DNA of 64,000 nt from GCA-003244245 sp052390495 (GCA_052390495.1 JBQTGW010000020.1:34939-98938), one strand, 5' to 3'. Shown: positions 33,704 through 43,203, counted from the stretch's first letter. The notes: generated from the sequence alone by a model not told the origin. Translations and numbers: made by a program.

Positions 33704-35614
33704 TCAGTCGTCGGTGGCTCCGGCGGATTTGGAGACCTGCATCAGGAACTCGATGTTGGTGCGGGACTTGCGCAGGCGGTCCAGCAGCAGGTCAATGGCT
33801 TGCTGGGATTCCAGGGCGGATAGCACGCGGCGCAGCCTGTGATGGATGGCCAGCTCGTCCGGGCTGAGCAGTAGCTCCTCCTTGCGGGTACCGGAGGGGT
33901 TGACGTCGATGGCCGGGAAGATGCGCTTGTCGGCGATCTTGCGGTCGAGCTTGAGCTCGGCGTTGCCGGTTCCCTTGAACTCCTCGAAGATCACCGTGTC
34001 CATCGTCGACCCGGTCTCTACCAGCGCCGTGGCGAAGATGGTCAGCGAGCCACCGTCCTCGATGTTGCGGGCCGCACCCAGGAACCGCTTCGGCGGGTAG
34101 AGCGCCGTGGAATCCACCCCGCCGGAGAGGATCCGGCCCGACGCTGGCGCCGCCAGGTTGTAGGCCCGGCCAAGGCGAGTGATCGAGTCCAGCAGCACGA
34201 CCACGTCGTGACCGAGCTCCACCAGCCGCTTGGCCCGCTCGATGGCGAGCTCAGAGATGGAGGTGTGGTCCGAGGGCGGGCGGTCGAAGGTGGAGGCGAT
34301 GACCTCGCCCTTCACCGAGCGCTGCATGTCCGTGACCTCCTCTGGTCGCTCGTCGACGAGCACGACCATGAGGTGGCATTCCGGGTTGTTGGTAGTGATG
34401 GCGTTGGCGATCGCCTGCAGGATCATCGTCTTGCCCGCCTTGGGGGGCGAGACGATCAACGCGCGCTGACCCTTGCCGATCGGCATCACCAGGTCGATGA
34501 CCCTGGTGGTCATCTGGTTCTGCTCAGTCTCCAACCGCAACCGCTCATTCGGATACAGCGGGGTCAGCTTGGTGAACTCCGGGCGATGCTTCGCCTCATC
34601 GGACTCCAGGCCATTGATCGTCTCAACCCGCACCAGCGGGTTGAACTTCTGCCGCTGCGCCTCACCATCGCGAGGCTGGCGCACCGCTCCGGTGATGGCG
34701 TCACCGCGGCGCAGTCCGTACTTGCGGACCAGCGAAAGCGACACGTAGACGTCATTGGGCCCGGACAGGTAGCCGGAGGTTCGGACGAACGCGTAGTTGT
34801 CCAGCACGTCGAGGATGCCGGCGACGGGCAGCAGCACGTCGTCCTCACGCACCTCCAGCTCACCGCCCTCTCGACGCTCCGGGCGTTCAGTTCCAGTTCT
34901 GGTGCGGCGGTTGCGATCCCGGAACCGCCTGCCACGACGGCGGCCACCGTCGTCGTCATCATCGTCGCGCGGCGCGCTCTGGCTCTGACCACCGCGCTGC
35001 TCACCCTGGCTCTGACCGCGCTGGTTCTGGCCACCGCGCTGCTCACCCTGGCTCTGACCGTCGCGCGGACCAGTTTGATTCTGCCCACGCTCTTCACCCT
35101 GGGCCTGGTCACCCTCAGCACGGGCCGACTCACCGCCGCGGGCAGATCGCCGCCTGCGATTGCGGAACCTGTCCCCACCGTCGGAGTCCTGATGGTCGCG
35201 GTCCTGCTGCTCAGCACTGCCCAGATCAGCCCGATCTGGCTCGATAACAGGTTGCGAGCCAACGTCCGAGACCGACGTGGGTTCAGCAGGCGCCAAGGCC
35301 AACGGCTGCTCCGTCACCGGGATCGCGACGGGCTCAAGCGGAAGCTGAGCGTCCGCGACGGCCCGCCGGGCCGGGGTGGCGCTCTGCCGCTCCTTGATCG
35401 CCGAGATCAGATCGCCCTTGCGCATACCGGCGGTATCGGAGATCCCCACTTGACTGGCAAGGTGACGCAGATCAGCCATTACCATGCCGGAAAGTCCGCC
35501 ACGACGGCGGATATTCGCGCCATTTTCAGTAGCCGCTCCAGCTGGCTCGGCCGACCGCTCGTCTGAGGATGCCGTAGCGGGAACGTCTCCGCCCAACAGG
35601 TCAGTGTCGCTCAC
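33704..35614 (-). CDS. rho: transcription termination factor Rho with disordered RGQ-rich insert
   Basis: A 636-residue RNA helicase. The N-terminal Rho-N helices are MVMADLRHLASQVGISDTAGMRKGDLISAIKE. A long low-complexity insert (about residues 130-245) is rich in Arg, Gly, Gln and Asp, with repeats of QGEQRGGQ. The RNA-binding cold-shock domain follows (GILDVLDNYAFVRTSGYLSG). The ATPase core has the P-loop SPPKAGKTM, VLVDERPEEVTDM and LLDSITRLGRAYN. Such inserts are usual in actinobacterial Rho and can strengthen RNA binding. It starts from GTG. Confidence 0.96.
   Translation of the reverse strand: MSDTDLLGGDVPATASSDERSAEPAGAATENGANIRRRGGLSGMVMADLRHLASQVGISDTAGMRKGDLISAIKERQSATPARRAVADAQLPLEPVAIPVTEQPLALAPAEPTSVSDVGSQPVIEPDRADLGSAEQQDRDHQDSDGGDRFRNRRRRSARGGESARAEGDQAQGEERGQNQTGPRDGQSQGEQRGGQNQRGQSQGEQRGGQSQSAPRDDDDDDGGRRRGRRFRDRNRRTRTGTERPERREGGELEVREDDVLLPVAGILDVLDNYAFVRTSGYLSGPNDVYVSLSLVRKYGLRRGDAITGAVRQPRDGEAQRQKFNPLVRVETINGLESDEAKHRPEFTKLTPLYPNERLRLETEQNQMTTRVIDLVMPIGKGQRALIVSPPKAGKTMILQAIANAITTNNPECHLMVVLVDERPEEVTDMQRSVKGEVIASTFDRPPSDHTSISELAIERAKRLVELGHDVVVLLDSITRLGRAYNLAAPASGRILSGGVDSTALYPPKRFLGAARNIEDGGSLTIFATALVETGSTMDTVIFEEFKGTGNAELKLDRKIADKRIFPAIDVNPSGTRKEELLLSPDELAIHHRLRRVLSALESQQAIDLLLDRLRKSRTNIEFLMQVSKSAGATDD
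34989..35060 (-). repeat. 30-bp direct repeat inside the rho insert
   Basis: ccaccgcgctgctcaccctg and the following 10 bases are identical at 34989-35018 and 35031-35060 (offset 42 bp, 14 codons). They encode the duplicated GQSQGEQRGG stretch. Confidence 0.9.
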
Positions 35615-35947
35615 ACAGGTCCTTCCTGACCGACCCGAGACGACGCTCGGCTCAGCTTGCCCGCCGTCCGACGGGATGCGAACGGCGCCTGATCCGGTGC
35701 GGGACGGCTCGTGAAACCACTACAGCGGTATCACACCGGCCAGCACGGGGGTTCGACCGGAGCGAAGATCTCGGATGCCGACTTTCCCGCTACGGCACAA
35801 CCGGGGGGCGGGAGATAATGACTCGGGTGAGAGGCCCCGAGCTAGGCACCGAAGGTCCTGCACACGGTGTCTGAACACCCACAAGCGTAGTCGTCCTACG
35901 CCTCCGCGGCAACAACTGGGCTACAGGGGTGTGGGGAATCGATGAAG
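35615..35947. other. thrB-rho intergenic stretch
   Basis: About 330 bp upstream of rho and downstream of thrB. A small hairpin ggtgt-ctga-acacc at about 35868-35881 could terminate the amino-acid operon. The rest should contain the rho promoter and leader, but no clear motif is visible. Confidence 0.45.
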
Positions 35948-36826
35948 TTAGCTGCACTCGACCCTCGCCCCTCGGCGAGCGACGTCGAGCCGGTATTGGC
36001 TGAACCCGGCCGTGTCGACCACCGCAGGCAGCTCTCCCAGCGCGGGCAACGCGAGCACCGTCGGCCCCGCACCCGAGACCGCGGCGGGTACCCCGGCCGC
36101 ACGCAGTGCGTCCACCAACCGCGCTGTCGCCGGGTAGGCGGGGCGGCGGAATGGCTGATGCAGCCGATCCTCGGTGGCCGCCAGCAACAGGTGCGGAGCG
36201 ACGGTCAGGGCGTGCACGGCGAGCGCGGCGCGCCCCACATTGAACGCCGCATCGGCATGCGGAAGCTGGGTGGGCAGCAGCCCACGGGTCGCTGTGGTCG
36301 AGGACCTGACGTCCGGCACGAGTAACACCGGTGCCACGTCTGGATGGGGCTCCAGGCGGGTGGCCCGGAACGTCTCCCCCTCCCGCCATGTGATCACGAG
36401 CCCGCCGAGCAGGCTCGCACCGACATTGTCGGCGTGTCCGTCGAAGCCCGCAGCCAGGTGCAACGCCGCCTCGTCCGGTTCCCTTCCCGCGAGTGCGTAG
36501 CCAGCAAGCACTCCGGCGACAGCGGCAGCGGACGACGAGCCCAGTCCTCGTGAATGGGGGATGCGATTGTGGCAGTGCAGGACCAGACCGACGGGTTGCA
36601 GGCCCACCAGCGTGCACGCCGCCCGCAGTGCACGCACTACCAGGTGCCGCTCGTCAGTGGGCAGCTGCCCGGCGCCCTCGCCCTGTATGTGCACCTGCAG
36701 ACCAGACGGGGCCAGCGCCACCACCACGTCGTCGTACAGCGCGAGGGCCAGGCCGAGCGCGTCGAAACCCGGCCCCAGGTTGGCTGTGGAGGCTGGCACC
36801 CGCACCGTCACCCGGTTCGGGGTCAC
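35948..36826 (-). CDS. thrB: homoserine kinase
   Basis: A 292-residue GHMP kinase (homoserine to O-phosphohomoserine). Motifs are VPASTANLGPGFDALGLAL, the ATP loop IPHSRGLGSSSAAAVAGVLAG and SGAGPTVLAL. The GTG at 36826 shares bases with the stop of an upstream 22-codon mini-ORF (GTGA), so translation is probably passed from thrC through the mini-ORF. No Shine-Dalgarno sequence is visible before this GTG. Confidence 0.94.
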   Translation of the reverse strand: MTPNRVTVRVPASTANLGPGFDALGLALALYDDVVVALAPSGLQVHIQGEGAGQLPTDERHLVVRALRAACTLVGLQPVGLVLHCHNRIPHSRGLGSSSAAAVAGVLAGYALAGREPDEAALHLAAGFDGHADNVGASLLGGLVITWREGETFRATRLEPHPDVAPVLLVPDVRSSTTATRGLLPTQLPHADAAFNVGRAALAVHALTVAPHLLLAATEDRLHQPFRRPAYPATARLVDALRAAGVPAAVSGAGPTVLALPALGELPAVVDTAGFSQYRLDVARRGARVECS

Positions 36827-36891
36827 GATGACCGCGAGCGGGTCATGCCCGAGGAGGTCATGCCCGAGGAGGTCATGCCCGAGGGTGTCAT
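36823..36891 (-). CDS. mini-ORF of MTSSG repeats linking thrC and thrB
   Basis: The ATG overlaps the thrC stop (ATGA). The frame reads MTPSGMTSSGMTSSGMTRSRSS, 22 residues, and its TGA overlaps the GTG of thrB. It is built from a 15-bp tandem repeat, so each repeat adds exactly five codons and another in-frame ATG. I infer a translational relay that keeps ribosomes running from thrC to thrB. It is unlikely to encode a functional peptide. Confidence 0.6.
   Translation of the reverse strand: MTPSGMTSSGMTSSGMTRSRSS
36841..36885 (-). repeat. 15-bp tandem repeat, three units, between thrC and thrB
   Basis: ggtcatgcccgagga at 36841 and 36856 is identical, and ggtcatgcccgaggg at 36871 differs by one base. 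The repeat forms the body of the relay mini-ORF. Confidence 0.92.
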
Positions 36892-37970
36892 GACAGCTCC
36901 AGGGCAGCGGCGACGGCGGCTGGGTCCACCGGGGTGGGCTCGGGTTCGGGCACGCCGCGCAACGCGGTGTCGGGATCCTTGAGGCCATGGCCGGTCACCG
37001 TGCAGACCACCAACGCGCCACGGCCCAACCGCCCGTCATCAGCGACCCGCAGCAGCCCCGCCACCGAGGTGGCCGAGGACGGTTCGACGAATACGCCCTC
37101 CCGCGCGGCCAGCAGCCGGTAGGCGTGCAGGATCTGTTCGTCGGTGACTGCCTCGAACAGTCCGCCCGACTCATCTCTGGCCCGGATCGCGCCTGTCCAG
37201 GATGCCGGGTTACCGATCCGGATGGCCGTTGCGATGGTGTCCGGCTCCGGCACGGGCACCCCATGCACCAACGGCGCGGCACCGGCCGCCTGGAAACCGA
37301 ACATCCTCGGCAGCGCGGGGACCAGCCCGTCGGCGTGATACTCGGTGTAACCCATCCAGTAGGCGGTGATGTTGCCCGCATTGCCGACCGGCAGGCAATG
37401 CACGTCGGGCGCGCGTCCCAGAACGTCGCAGATTTCGAACGCCGCGCTCTTCTGCCCTTGCAGCCGCACCGGGTTCACGGAGTTCACCAGCGCGGTCACC
37501 GGATAGTCGGCGGCGGTCTTGCGAGCCAGCTCCAGGCAGTCGTCGAAGTTGCCGTCCACGGCGAGGATGCGAGCCCCGTAGGCGGTGGCCTGCGCGAGCT
37601 TACCCAGCGCGATCTTGCCCCGGGGTACCAACACCGCGCTGGGGATCCCGGCCCGCGCCGCGTAGGCGGCCGCGGACGCGGAGGTGTTGCCGGTCGAGGC
37701 ACACAGCACCGCCTCAGCGCCGCGGGCCAGCGCATCGGTCACCGCCAGGGTCATGCCGCGGTCCTTGAACGAACCCGTGGGGTTGGCACCCTCGACCTTG
37801 AGCAGCACCTCGCAACCGGTGCGCGCGGAGAGCATCGGCGCGGGTAGCAACGGGGTGCCACCCTCGTGCAGAGTCACCACTTTCCATCCTGGGCCGATCC
37901 GGATTCGGTCCGGGTACGCCTCGATCACCCCTGGCCAAGGCCGACCCGTCGCCATCCGCTGGCCGGTCAT
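36888..37970 (-). CDS. thrC: threonine synthase
   Basis: A 360-residue PLP enzyme making threonine from O-phosphohomoserine. The PLP Lys is in NPTGSFKDRGMTLAVTDA. ASTGNTSASAAAYAARAG and the glycine-rich LPVGNAGNITAYWMGY are also typical. ATG 37970 overlaps the hom stop, and GGAGGT lies 4 bp upstream. Confidence 0.95.
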   Translation of the reverse strand: MTGQRMATGRPWPGVIEAYPDRIRIGPGWKVVTLHEGGTPLLPAPMLSARTGCEVLLKVEGANPTGSFKDRGMTLAVTDALARGAEAVLCASTGNTSASAAAYAARAGIPSAVLVPRGKIALGKLAQATAYGARILAVDGNFDDCLELARKTAADYPVTALVNSVNPVRLQGQKSAAFEICDVLGRAPDVHCLPVGNAGNITAYWMGYTEYHADGLVPALPRMFGFQAAGAAPLVHGVPVPEPDTIATAIRIGNPASWTGAIRARDESGGLFEAVTDEQILHAYRLLAAREGVFVEPSSATSVAGLLRVADDGRLGRGALVVCTVTGHGLKDPDTALRGVPEPEPTPVDPAAVAAALELS

Positions 37971-39343
37971 GGGACCTCCCCCTCCACCCGCATCACGCTG
38001 ACCACCTCGCGCACCGCGTCGAGACCGGCGACCTTCTCCACCGTGGCGCGCAATGCGGCATCCGGCGCGACGTGCGTAACGATCACCAGGTTCGCCCCAG
38101 CGGCCACCATGGCCCCGTCGGGCGTGCGAACGGTCTGGCGCACCGCCGAGATGGACACTCCGTGCTCGGCGAAGACGATCGCCACCTGGGCCAGCACGCC
38201 AGGGCGATCGGCCACCTCCAGGCTGATGTGGTAGCTGGTGAGAGTGTCCCCCATCGGGCGCACCGGCAGGTCGGCGTAGGCGGACTCGCGCGGCCCGCGG
38301 CCCCCGACCACCCGGTTGCGGGCGACCGCGACCAGGTCGCCGAGCACCGCGCTGGCGGTCGGCGCCCCACCGGCGCCCTGCCCGTAGAACATCAGCGCGC
38401 CCGCCGAGTCCGCTTCGACGAACACCGCGTTGTATGCCCCATCCACCGCAGCCAGCGGGTGCGAGCGCGGGATCATCGCCGGGTACACCCGGGCCGAGAC
38501 CGACTCGCCGCCTTCGCCATTGGCCACCCGCTCGCAGATCGCCAGCAACTTCACCGTGCGGCCGAGTTCCCTGGCTGCTAGCACGTCGGCGGCCGATACC
38601 TCACCGATGCCCTCGCGGTACACGTCAGCGCTGGTCACCCGGGTATGAAAGGCCAGAGAGGCGAGGATGGCCGCCTTGGAGGCGGCATCGTAGCCGTCCA
38701 CGTCGGCAGTCGGGTCGGCTTCGGCGTAGCCGAGCCTGCTGGCTTCCTCCAAGGTTTCCGCGTAACCCGCGCCCGAGGAGTCCATCGCGGACAGAATGAA
38801 GTTGGTGGTGCCGTTGACGATTCCGGTGATCCGGCTGATCCGGTCCCCGGCCAGCGACTCCCGCAGCGGGCGTACCAGCGGGATGGCTCCGGCCACTGCC
38901 GCTTCGAAGTACAGGTCGGCGCCTGCGGCATCGGCGGCGACGAACAATTCGGCGCCGTACTCAGCAAGCAGCGCCTTGTTGGCGGTGACCACACCGCGCC
39001 CCGAACCCAGCGCAGCCAGCAGCAACGAGCGCGCCGGTTCGATGCCGCCGATCACCTCCACCACCACATCCACATCATCGCGAGCGATCAGTCCGGTGGG
39101 ATCAGTGGTGAGCAACTCGGCAGGCACGTCGCCGTGCCGGTGCGGGCGGCGTACCGCGATCCCCACCAAGCGGACTTCGGCCCCGATCCTGGCGGCGAGC
39201 TCCGCGGAGTGCTCGGCGAGCAGCCGCGCTACCTCCCTGCCCACCGTCCCGCACCCGAGCAGCGCTATACCTATGGGTCGGCCCGGCGAGCAGGCATCCC
39301 GCCCAATGGGGCGGGAATCCTGCGAGCAGGGCTCCCTGTTCAC
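37967..39343 (-). CDS. hom: homoserine dehydrogenase with C-terminal ACT domain
   Basis: A 458-residue enzyme (aspartate semialdehyde to homoserine). The NAD(P) motif is IGIALLGCGTVGREVARLL; VTANKALLAEYG and LRESLAGDRISRITGIVNGTTNFIL form the active site. A C-terminal ACT domain (YHISLEVADRPGVLAQVAIVFAEHGVSI) suggests threonine feedback. GTG 39343 overlaps the lysA stop. Confidence 0.96.
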   Translation of the reverse strand: MNREPCSQDSRPIGRDACSPGRPIGIALLGCGTVGREVARLLAEHSAELAARIGAEVRLVGIAVRRPHRHGDVPAELLTTDPTGLIARDDVDVVVEVIGGIEPARSLLLAALGSGRGVVTANKALLAEYGAELFVAADAAGADLYFEAAVAGAIPLVRPLRESLAGDRISRITGIVNGTTNFILSAMDSSGAGYAETLEEASRLGYAEADPTADVDGYDAASKAAILASLAFHTRVTSADVYREGIGEVSAADVLAARELGRTVKLLAICERVANGEGGESVSARVYPAMIPRSHPLAAVDGAYNAVFVEADSAGALMFYGQGAGGAPTASAVLGDLVAVARNRVVGGRGPRESAYADLPVRPMGDTLTSYHISLEVADRPGVLAQVAIVFAEHGVSISAVRQTVRTPDGAMVAAGANLVIVTHVAPDAALRATVEKVAGLDAVREVVSVMRVEGEVP

Positions 39344-40761
39344 GAGACCTCCAAGGACATCAGGTCGGCCATCGTCTCGCGGCGTAGCAACGGGCGATGC
39401 CCGCCATCACGCACCGCCACCACCGCTGGACGGGGCAGCAGGTTGTACCGGCTGGACATCGAGTAGCAGTACGCGCCGGTGCCCGCCACGGCGATCAGGT
39501 CACCCGGGGCCACGTCGTCGGGTAGCCAGCAGTCCCGAACCACCACATCGCCGGACTCGCAGTGCTTGCCGACCACTCGGGACAGCACAGGCGGCATCTC
39601 GGAAACCCGGGAGACAACCCGGCAGTCGTAGCTCGCGCCATACAGCGCGGTGCGCAGGTTGTCACTCATCCCGCCGTCCACCGAAACGTAGCGCCGCCGT
39701 TTGGACGTGACCACTGTGACGTCTTTGGTAGTGCCGACCTCGTACAAGGTCACCGTGCCAGGTCCCACGATCGCCCGCCCAGGCTCGACGATGAGGGTGG
39801 GCGCGGGCAACCCCGCCATCCGGCACTCACTCTCCACGATGTGCCGCAGCTGGGCGGCCAGAGTGGACGTTGGTGGCGGGTCGTCCGCTGGGGTGTAGGC
39901 AATGCCGAGCCCGCCCCCGAGATCGAGTGTGCAGACACCCGCTACGGCCTCGGAGCCGTGCTCGTCCCGGATCGCCGTGAAGAGCCCGACCATCCGCCGC
40001 GCGGCAACCTCGAAGCCGTCGGCGTCGAAGATCTGCGAGCCGATGTGGCTGTGCAGCCCCACCAGAGCCAGCCCCTCAGACTTGAGCACCCTACGGACGG
40101 CCTCTGCCGCATCTCCGGCCGCAAGCGAGAAGCCAAACTTCTGGTCCTCATGCGCGGTGGCGATGAACTCGTGGGTGTGCGCCTCTACGCCGACGGTCGC
40201 CCGGATCAGCACCGGCGCCACCACGCCGCGGCGGCAGGCGATGTCGTCCAGGCGGGCGATCTCCAGGAAGGAATCGAGCACCACAGCACCGACTCCGGCC
40301 GCCACGGCGGCGGTCAATTCGTCGGCGGACTTGTTGTTGCCGTGCATCGCGATCCGCTGCGCGGGGAAACCGGCGTGCAGCGCGACCATGAGCTCATTGC
40401 CGGTACACACATCCAGACCGAGACCCTCCGACGCCACCCAGCGGGCGATCTCGCCGCACAGAAATGCCTTGGCGGCATAGTGCACCCGCTCGGCAGCACC
40501 GAAGGCGGCCGCATGCTCCGCGCAGCGGGCCCGGAAGTCCGCCTCGTCCACCACGAACAACGGGGTGCCGTAGGTCTCCGCCAGCTCACCGACGTCTACC
40601 CCGGCCAGCCGCACCGCACCGTCGTCGCCGCGCACCGCTCCGCGCGGCCATACCGCCGGGTGCAGCGCGTTCAGCTCGGCGGGGCTGGTTGGGGCAGAAC
40701 CTGCGGTCGAGGGCTGGGTGTGCACATCGCCGTGGCGCGGCCCCGCGGGGTGCGCGCTCAC
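39340..40761 (-). CDS. lysA: diaminopimelate decarboxylase
   Basis: A 473-residue fold-III PLP enzyme for lysine. The PLP Lys is in VHYAAKAFLCGEIARWV. HSHIGSQIFD, DLGGGLGIAYTP, EPGRAIVGPG and the dimer-partner motif GKHCESGDVV are all present. GTG 40761 overlaps the upstream stop (GTGA). Confidence 0.96.
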   Translation of the reverse strand: MSAHPAGPRHGDVHTQPSTAGSAPTSPAELNALHPAVWPRGAVRGDDGAVRLAGVDVGELAETYGTPLFVVDEADFRARCAEHAAAFGAAERVHYAAKAFLCGEIARWVASEGLGLDVCTGNELMVALHAGFPAQRIAMHGNNKSADELTAAVAAGVGAVVLDSFLEIARLDDIACRRGVVAPVLIRATVGVEAHTHEFIATAHEDQKFGFSLAAGDAAEAVRRVLKSEGLALVGLHSHIGSQIFDADGFEVAARRMVGLFTAIRDEHGSEAVAGVCTLDLGGGLGIAYTPADDPPPTSTLAAQLRHIVESECRMAGLPAPTLIVEPGRAIVGPGTVTLYEVGTTKDVTVVTSKRRRYVSVDGGMSDNLRTALYGASYDCRVVSRVSEMPPVLSRVVGKHCESGDVVVRDCWLPDDVAPGDLIAVAGTGAYCYSMSSRYNLLPRPAVVAVRDGGHRPLLRRETMADLMSLEVS

Positions 40762-41525
40762 ATCCGCTCCGGGGCACTCGTCCCGAGCAGACCAAGGCCG
40801 TTGGCCAGGACCTGCCGGGTGGCTTGGCACAACATCAGCCGAGCGGCGTGGACCGGGCCAGGTTCCTCATCGCCCATCGGGAGCATTCGGCAAGTGTCGG
40901 AGAAAATGTGGTGGGTGCTTGCCAGCTGCTCCAGGTAACGCGCCACCCGGCGCGGCTGACGAAGCTGGGCAGCCGCGGCCACGACGGCGGGGAACTCGCC
41001 GAGCATGTTGATCAACTCGGTTTCCCGCTCGTGCTCCAGTAGCACCAGCTCCGCACCCTGTGCAGTGATGCCCAGGTCGGCGGCGTTGCGGGCCACCGCG
41101 GCCAGCCGGGCATGCGCGTACTGCACGGTATCTGCTCCTGCCCACGTCACTGGTTGCATACCGCGGCTGGTGAGGTCGTCGTCGATGCCGAAGCACTCCC
41201 CCGCTGCGAGCACCTGCAGGATGATCTCGCCCCGGGCTGCTGCGGCTAGCCGCAGGTTGACGAAGCCGGGGCCAGCGACCTCGGCCCACTGCACTGCAGG
41301 GCTGGCCACCAGCGGCTGCACCAACCACCCGGCGAACTCCCGCGGGGCCACTCCAACCCTCCCCGCCGCCTGCAACGCCACAGTGGTTGCGTAGTCACCG
41401 TGGCTGGGGTTGCGGGGACGCGCCACAGTGATCGTGGCGGGCAGCCCGGCGGGGTCGAGGCCCCGGCTGGTCAGCACGTCCTCAGCGGAGGAGCGCACCA
41501 GGTCGGCGAGCGCGGCAGGGGTCAC
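40758..41525 (-). CDS. nrtL: ArgS-related anticodon-binding protein NrtL
   Basis: A 255-residue protein carrying only the ends of arginyl-tRNA synthetase: the N-terminal tRNA-contact domain (ITVARPRNPSHGDYATTVALQAAGRVG ... AEVAGPGFVNLRLA) and the C-terminal DALR helical domain (ELINMLGEFPAVVAAAAQL ... LATHHIFSDTCRML-like, here LASTHHIFSDTCRML). The catalytic core with HIGH and KMSKS is missing. In actinobacteria this gene often sits before lysA, where mycobacteria have full argS. It heads the lysA-hom-thrC-thrB operon. The role is unknown; tRNA-Arg binding is inferred. Confidence 0.85.
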   Translation of the reverse strand: MTPAALADLVRSSAEDVLTSRGLDPAGLPATITVARPRNPSHGDYATTVALQAAGRVGVAPREFAGWLVQPLVASPAVQWAEVAGPGFVNLRLAAAARGEIILQVLAAGECFGIDDDLTSRGMQPVTWAGADTVQYAHARLAAVARNAADLGITAQGAELVLLEHERETELINMLGEFPAVVAAAAQLRQPRRVARYLEQLASTHHIFSDTCRMLPMGDEEPGPVHAARLMLCQATRQVLANGLGLLGTSAPERM

Positions 41526-41697
41526 CCTTGGAGTCTAGGGAGCCACCCAGGCCGGTTGGCGCCCCGGTTCCAGCGCCCGGGCTCACCGAACCGTTACCCG
41601 GTGTCCCTACACTTGCCACCACGTTGGAGGTCAGGAACGTCTTCCCCGGCCCGTTGACGAGCAGATTTCTTCAGTTGAGCGAGGAACCAGACCAAGC

Positions 41698-42465
41698 ATG
41701 CCCAGTGGAAAGAGCAGCAAAGCGGCGCGCAACACCCGATCGGTGATGACAGCGACCAAACCCAAGCCGTGGGGCACGGTGGCGGCGGTGCTCGCTGTCC
41801 TGATCTTCGCAGGCGGCATCTTCGGCTACCTGTACCTGCGGTATGAGGACACCGTCGGCTTCACCCCCAGCGCCGAGAACCAGGACCCCTCGACCCAGAT
41901 CGACGGCGTGCTGAAGGTGGAGTATGGCCCGAACAATCGCGGTCACGTCGTGTTCCCCCAGCGGGTCGCCTACGATCAGTTCCCCCCCTTCGGCGGTCCG
42001 CATGACGAGTTCTGGGCCACGTGCGACGGCGAGGTCTATGAGCAGGCTGTTCGCAACGAGAACATGATCCACTCTCTGGAGCACGGCGCGGTGTGGATCG
42101 CCTACAACCCCGAGCAGGTCACCGGTGCCGCTTTGGACTCGCTGCGGGACCGGGTCGAGGGTCAGAGTTACATCATGCTCTCGCCGTACCCGGGGCTGGA
42201 CTCGCCGATCTCCCTGCAATCCTGGGGGCACCAGCTCAAACTGACCGACGCCGAGGACAAGCGGATCGATCAGTTCATCCGCTCGCTGCGACTCAACGAG
42301 TACACCTCTCCCGAAGTCGGATCCCCCTGCGACGTCCTGCCCGGCCAGTTCGAGCCAACGAGTCCGCCGCCCTTTGTCGCCGAGCCACCCGGACCCGACG
42401 CCCAGCCGATGGACTCCTCCAGCGGGAGCGGCTCAGCGCCCGCGCAGCCCTCGCCGGGAGGGTGA
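41698..42465 (+). CDS. DUF3105 membrane-anchored protein
   Basis: A 255-residue protein with one membrane helix (GTVAAVLAVLIFAGGIFGYLYL) and an outside domain with the DUF3105 pattern HVVFPQRVAYDQFPPFGGPHDEFW, then ATCDGEVYEQ and ENMIHSLEHGAVWIAYNP. The tail is Pro/Ser-rich. It overlaps the DUF305 gene (GTGA), and the two families are regularly neighbours in actinobacteria. The histidines and cysteines suggest metal binding. Confidence 0.88.
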   Translation: MPSGKSSKAARNTRSVMTATKPKPWGTVAAVLAVLIFAGGIFGYLYLRYEDTVGFTPSAENQDPSTQIDGVLKVEYGPNNRGHVVFPQRVAYDQFPPFGGPHDEFWATCDGEVYEQAVRNENMIHSLEHGAVWIAYNPEQVTGAALDSLRDRVEGQSYIMLSPYPGLDSPISLQSWGHQLKLTDAEDKRIDQFIRSLRLNEYTSPEVGSPCDVLPGQFEPTSPPPFVAEPPGPDAQPMDSSSGSGSAPAQPSPGG

Positions 42466-43190
42466 ACGACGCCGTGGTCGACGTCGTCGATGAGGTCCCC
42501 ATCACCAAACCGGGTACCCAACGAGGTCTGGCCCCACGCTGGATGCGGGGGCTCGTGGTGAGCGGCGGGGTATTTTCCGTACTGCTGCTCGGCGCCTCGT
42601 TAGGCATGTTGGTGCAACTGCCCGGCCGGGGCCCGGCGCAACCCGCAGCCAGTTCGGTGGACGTTGGCTTCGCCCAGGACATGTCGGTGCACCACCGCCA
42701 GGCCGTGCTGATGGCGGGGCTGGCCCGGGAGCGCAGCGATGATCTGGCGATCCGGTCACTCGCCTTTGACATCGAGCGCACTCAGCTCGAGCAGGTCGGC
42801 CGGATGCAGGGTTGGCTGAGCCTGTGGAACGCCGCGTCGCTGCCCGTCGGCCCGCACATGAGCTGGATGAGCGACGCTGCGACGGTGTCGGGGATGGCGC
42901 ACGGTGACGGGGGCTCCGCCGGGGTGGCAACGATGCCGGGGATGGCCTCATCAGCCGAGCTGGATCGGCTCCGGTCGACCAGCGTCACGGAGTTCGACGT
43001 GCTGTTCCTGCAACTGATGCTGCGTCACCATCAAGGCGGCGTGCCGATGGCGCAGTACGCCGCGCAGCACGCCGAAACGGCCCAGGTGCGCAACCTGGCC
43101 GAGAAGATCGTCCTCTCGCAGGGTTCTGAGAGCGAATACCTGGCCGATTTGCTTACTCAGCGCGGCGCCCGGCCACTGCCGCCGACCTGA
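42462..43190 (+). CDS. DUF305 membrane-anchored protein
   Basis: A 242-residue protein from GTG 42462. One membrane helix (LVVSGGVFSVLLLGASLGMLV) is followed by a ferritin-like helical domain with the two DUF305 His motifs, AQDMSVHHRQAVLMAGLA and LQLMLRHHQGGVPMAQYA. A Met/His/Gly-rich loop (GMAHGDGG ... TMPGM) could bind copper. It is coupled to the DUF3105 gene. Confidence 0.9.
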   Translation: MNDAVVDVVDEVPITKPGTQRGLAPRWMRGLVVSGGVFSVLLLGASLGMLVQLPGRGPAQPAASSVDVGFAQDMSVHHRQAVLMAGLARERSDDLAIRSLAFDIERTQLEQVGRMQGWLSLWNAASLPVGPHMSWMSDAATVSGMAHGDGGSAGVATMPGMASSAELDRLRSTSVTEFDVLFLQLMLRHHQGGVPMAQYAAQHAETAQVRNLAEKIVLSQGSESEYLADLLTQRGARPLPPT

Positions 43191-43203
43191 GAGGTGGTTC
43201 GCC

